Assembly: GCF_003940805.1 (NCBI RefSeq)
Contig: NZ_CP034328.1
Coordinates: 2,542,001 to 2,606,000 of the forward strand
Direction of reading: 5' to 3'
DNA from: Tabrizicola piscis
Lineage (GTDB): Bacteria; Pseudomonadota; Alphaproteobacteria; Rhodobacterales; Rhodobacteraceae
DNA length: 64,000 nt
Positions 61,441 through 64,000 of this stretch are shown piece after piece. Every line of letters begins with the position of its first letter. The stretch's first letter is position 1. A program made the translations under genes and the position numbers. The notes below the pieces were generated by a model. That model had not been told where the DNA came from. It made no database searches and worked only from the letters and a program-made list of their open reading frames with translations.

Positions 61441-63783
61441 TCACTTCGACTTCTCCCGCTTCTTGCGCTTTGGCTCGGGGCGGGCCTCCGGCCCATCGAT
61501 CTGACTGGCCACCGCGCCCGGATTGGCCACGCCGAACAGATCCACGACCGACAGCGCCAGCCGCAACTGCACCCGCCCCTCGCCCATGGCCGTGATCTCC
61601 GGCATCCCCGGCCATTCGCTCAGGTCCAGCCGCATCGTTGGCCCCCAGCGCTGGATCACCGTGACCCCCCCATAGGCGATGTGGAACACCACTGCCCCGG
61701 TGCCCGCGTCGATCTGGTTCACCCCGGCCCCGACATGCACCACATCGTCGCCGTCGCCCAAGGTCACCACGTTTCGCCCCGGGCCGGTGTGGATGACGGA
61801 TGACCCGTCGCCATCCACGATCCGGTCATTCCCATGCCCGCCATAAATCCGGTTGTTGTTCCCCCGCCCAAAGATCACATCGTCACCCGTGCCGCCGTCC
61901 AGCGTATCCTTGCCCGGCCCGCCCGACAGGGTGTCATTCCCCGCCCCGCCGTAAAACGCATGGCGGCTGGAGGTCAGCGTGGCAATCGCCCGCAATTCGT
62001 CATTCCCCGCGCCACCCCGGAACGTCGCGCTGCCGTATTTCGGGCCAAGCATGATGTCGCCCCGGTCTGACCCGGTGACATCCACCTCCACCCGCTCCGA
62101 CGTCTCGAAATGGATCGGGCTGTCGGGGTGCGCGACGATCTTCAGGGTCTTGCGCACCTCGCCGCCACCGGTTTCGTTCCGGGCCACCACCGTGGCGATG
62201 CGGATGCGTTCCACATGCGGCGGGCAGTGCAGCACATAGTCATCCGGCCCGGCCATGTACCACAGAGTATCAAGGCCCCCGTCACGCTCCTCGCGGATCT
62301 TCTCGGCATCCGCCCCATAGGCCCAATAGTCGGTATCGCCCCCGCCGCCTGCGAGGATGACGCTGCCATCCACCGCCATCATCGCATTGACCCCGCGCTC
62401 GGGGTTCTCAAACCCCCGCAGGTCCAGCCCCAGCCCCAGCGCGCCCTGCACCAGTTCCGCCCGCAGGGATTCCAAAGGGGCGGAGTCCTTCAGGTTCGCC
62501 GTCTCTCCGGGATCGGCGACAATGTCATAGACATGCTCCTCGCCGTTCGGATAGCGGAAGTAGCGCAGATGGGTCAGCCCCTCGGTCGATGGCCGCACCG
62601 ACAGGGTGCCAAAGACCGATGTTACCGGCGACTGGCTGCGATCATAGCTCCCGAAGGACGCATCCACCAACGGCAGCAGGCTTTGTCCCTGCGTCCAGTC
62701 CGGGCGCGGCGGCAGGCCCGCGATCTGCATCAAGGTCTTGGGCACATTGCCCAGCGATACCGGAAGATCCACCTCGCGCCCCGCCATCCTCTTGTGCCAG
62801 ATCGCCAAGGGCACATGGGCGGCGCTGTCCCACTGGCTCATCTTGTGGAAACTGTCGTGGTTGCCAAGGTTGAAGCCGTTGTCCGACAGGAACACCACTG
62901 TCGTATTGTCCCCCAGCGGGGATGCCTCCAGCGCCTGCATGAAGCGGCCAATCTCATGGTCCACATGGCTGATCGCCGCGAAATAGGCGCGGACGACCTG
63001 CCGCCACGCCTCATCGCTGGACCGTTCGGGCGTCCAGTGGCCATTGGCGATATAGGCCGCCTCATAGACCGCAAAGCCCGGCTGCGGGCCGAACTGGTCT
63101 TCGGGCGAGGCGATGCTGGGCCAGCGGATCTCGGCAGGGTCATACAGCTGGTAGAACCGGTCCGGGCAATCCAGGTTGTAATGCGGGTGCTTGAAGCCCA
63201 GCTGGATCAACTGCCGCCGCGCAGGGTCAGCCCGGTCCAGATAGCGGATGGCATTCTCCGCCACCCAGAAGTCATAGAACCGGTCGTCCTGTTCGCCCTT
63301 GTCATTCGGGTGGTTGGTGCCTTGGATGCCCGGCCCGCCGTCCAGATAGACCTTCACGCAGGTCCGGTCGCCCGAATCCTGCACCAGCGGGTTTTCGTGG
63401 AACAAGAGCCGCCGGTAATCCTCGCGCATCGGGCGATAGTTCGCGTCCACCTTGCCCGTGGTGAAGGTGTGAAACCCCGCCCGCCGCAGGTCATAGGCCC
63501 AAGCCTTTTCCGGCGCCAGCACATCGCTCCAGAACCGGTTCAGGTCCACCAACCCGCTGCGGAAGGGCGACAGCCCGGTCGCCAGCTCCGCCCGGCACGG
63601 CGCGCAAAGCGGCACCGTGGCATAGGCATTGCTGAACCGCACCGCCCCCGCCATCAGCCTGTCCAGGTTCGGCGTCTGGATGCGCAAACCGAACGTGTCA
63701 CGCCAGGTGTAGACGTCGATCATGTCGTCCACCCAGATCACGCAGAGGTGCCCGTCGCGGATGGCATCGGCAGTGAACGCCAT
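61441..63783 (-). CDS. Sulfatase fused to RTX (haemolysin-type calcium-binding) repeats
   Basis: This 780-residue protein has an N-terminal sulfatase domain (about 10-440) with VIWVDDM, the formylglycine motif CxPxR as C60-A-P-C-R64, TGLSPFRSG, then FKHPHYNLD and VVFLSDNGFNLGNH. A beta-rich segment follows. An RTX region (about 560-705) has nonapeptide repeats such as GGAGNDELR, GGAGNDTLS and GGTGDDVIF. There is no N-terminal signal, as expected for type I secretion by a C-terminal signal. It probably desulfates or de-esterifies an external glycan. Confidence 0.9.
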   Translation of the reverse strand: MAFTADAIRDGHLCVIWVDDMIDVYTWRDTFGLRIQTPNLDRLMAGAVRFSNAYATVPLCAPCRAELATGLSPFRSGLVDLNRFWSDVLAPEKAWAYDLRRAGFHTFTTGKVDANYRPMREDYRRLLFHENPLVQDSGDRTCVKVYLDGGPGIQGTNHPNDKGEQDDRFYDFWVAENAIRYLDRADPARRQLIQLGFKHPHYNLDCPDRFYQLYDPAEIRWPSIASPEDQFGPQPGFAVYEAAYIANGHWTPERSSDEAWRQVVRAYFAAISHVDHEIGRFMQALEASPLGDNTTVVFLSDNGFNLGNHDSFHKMSQWDSAAHVPLAIWHKRMAGREVDLPVSLGNVPKTLMQIAGLPPRPDWTQGQSLLPLVDASFGSYDRSQSPVTSVFGTLSVRPSTEGLTHLRYFRYPNGEEHVYDIVADPGETANLKDSAPLESLRAELVQGALGLGLDLRGFENPERGVNAMMAVDGSVILAGGGGDTDYWAYGADAEKIREERDGGLDTLWYMAGPDDYVLHCPPHVERIRIATVVARNETGGGEVRKTLKIVAHPDSPIHFETSERVEVDVTGSDRGDIMLGPKYGSATFRGGAGNDELRAIATLTSSRHAFYGGAGNDTLSGGPGKDTLDGGTGDDVIFGRGNNNRIYGGHGNDRIVDGDGSSVIHTGPGRNVVTLGDGDDVVHVGAGVNQIDAGTGAVVFHIAYGGVTVIQRWGPTMRLDLSEWPGMPEITAMGEGRVQLRLALSVVDLFGVANPGAVASQIDGPEARPEPKRKKREKSK

Positions 63784-63786
63784 GCC

Positions 63787-64000
63787 TCAGCGTCTCCACA
63801 GGTAGTAGCGCGCCAGCTTCAGGCGCTGGGCCGCATCCGCCGCGGTCTGCGGCAGCAGAAGCGACATGCCCGGCCACAGCAGCACATCCTCGATCACCGC
63901 CTCACCCAGCGTCTTTTGCAAACCCGACCGGTGACTGCGCGCGCCGACAAACAGCGACGCGGGGTTCGGCAAGGCAGGCGGAAGCCCTTCGCCCCGATGC
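63787..64000 (-). CDS. C-terminal part of a hypothetical protein (runs off the window)
   Basis: An open minus-strand frame with no stop to the right edge ends at 63787, 3 nt before the sulfatase start, so it is probably the gene before it in the operon. About 70 residues are seen: LPPALPNPASLFVGARSHRS, LQKTLGEAVIEDVLLWPGMS, then LPQTAADAAQRLKLARYYLW. No family is recognisable. The real start lies outside the window. Confidence 0.5.
   Translation of the reverse strand, partial: HRGEGLPPALPNPASLFVGARSHRSGLQKTLGEAVIEDVLLWPGMSLLLPQTAADAAQRLKLARYYLWRR

Overview
This is a GC-rich, gene-dense window with short intergenic gaps and many ATGA or TGATG start/stop overlaps. Tat signal peptides, a BMP-family ABC uptake operon, an RTX-sulfatase and the gene styles together suggest an alphaproteobacterium, most likely Rhodobacterales (Paracoccaceae-like). 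That placement is inferred from protein style and was not tested phylogenetically. I saw no rRNA, tRNA, CRISPR array or complete insertion sequence.

Layout. (1) Positions 1-1.4 kb form a degraded edge: the start of a Tat-exported dioxygenase-like protein, a broken TRAP-transporter binding-protein remnant fused to an unrelated membrane tail, and a weak small ORF. (2) Positions 1.4-12.8 kb hold a urea-derivative nitrogen scavenging locus. Allophanate hydrolase and an AraC regulator lie on the minus strand, with a divergent LysR regulator. A plus-strand operon follows: BMP binding protein, two permeases, formamidase-like amidase, biuret hydrolase (BiuH-like), double ABC ATPase, a second cysteine hydrolase (candidate triuret hydrolase) and a cupin. 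A TTTTTTGCA-N7-TGCAAAAAA palindrome before the binding protein, with a degenerate copy between lysR and atzF, looks like a shared LysR operator. The inferred pathway is uptake, then triuret (?) to biuret to allophanate to ammonia and CO2. (3) Positions 12.9-46.6 kb carry a complete type VI secretion system. Genes tssA-B-C-hcp-E-F-G-tagH-J-K-L-M-tagF run on the plus strand. clpV runs divergently from the kinase gene ppkA and heads an effector arm (DUF2169 adaptor, ketosynthase-like protein, DUF4150 PAAR-like toxin, probable immunity protein). A second minus-strand arm encodes the PP2C phosphatase, an M15-type peptidoglycan peptidase, a TssL/TssM hybrid without NTPase, and VgrG. Kinase, phosphatase and FHA protein imply control by threonine phosphorylation.

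(4) Positions 46.6-49 kb contain three minus-strand glycosyltransferase-type genes. (5) Positions 49.1-55.1 kb contain a small secreted protein, a secreted caspase-like/Sel1/peptidoglycan-binding protein, a lipoprotein and a two-part glycosyltransferase. (6) Positions 55.1-64 kb form a minus-strand surface-glycan-like operon: a cut-off gene, an RTX-sulfatase, a glycosyltransferase broken by a one-base frameshift in a C6 run, its intact double-domain paralogue, a glycosyltransferase/methyltransferase fusion, an alpha/beta hydrolase and a GT61 enzyme.

Most worth following up are the BiuH plus second-hydrolase operon, the TssL/TssM hybrid with its cell-wall peptidase, the PAAR-like toxin cassette, the caspase/Sel1 protein, and the RTX-sulfatase/glycosyltransferase operon.
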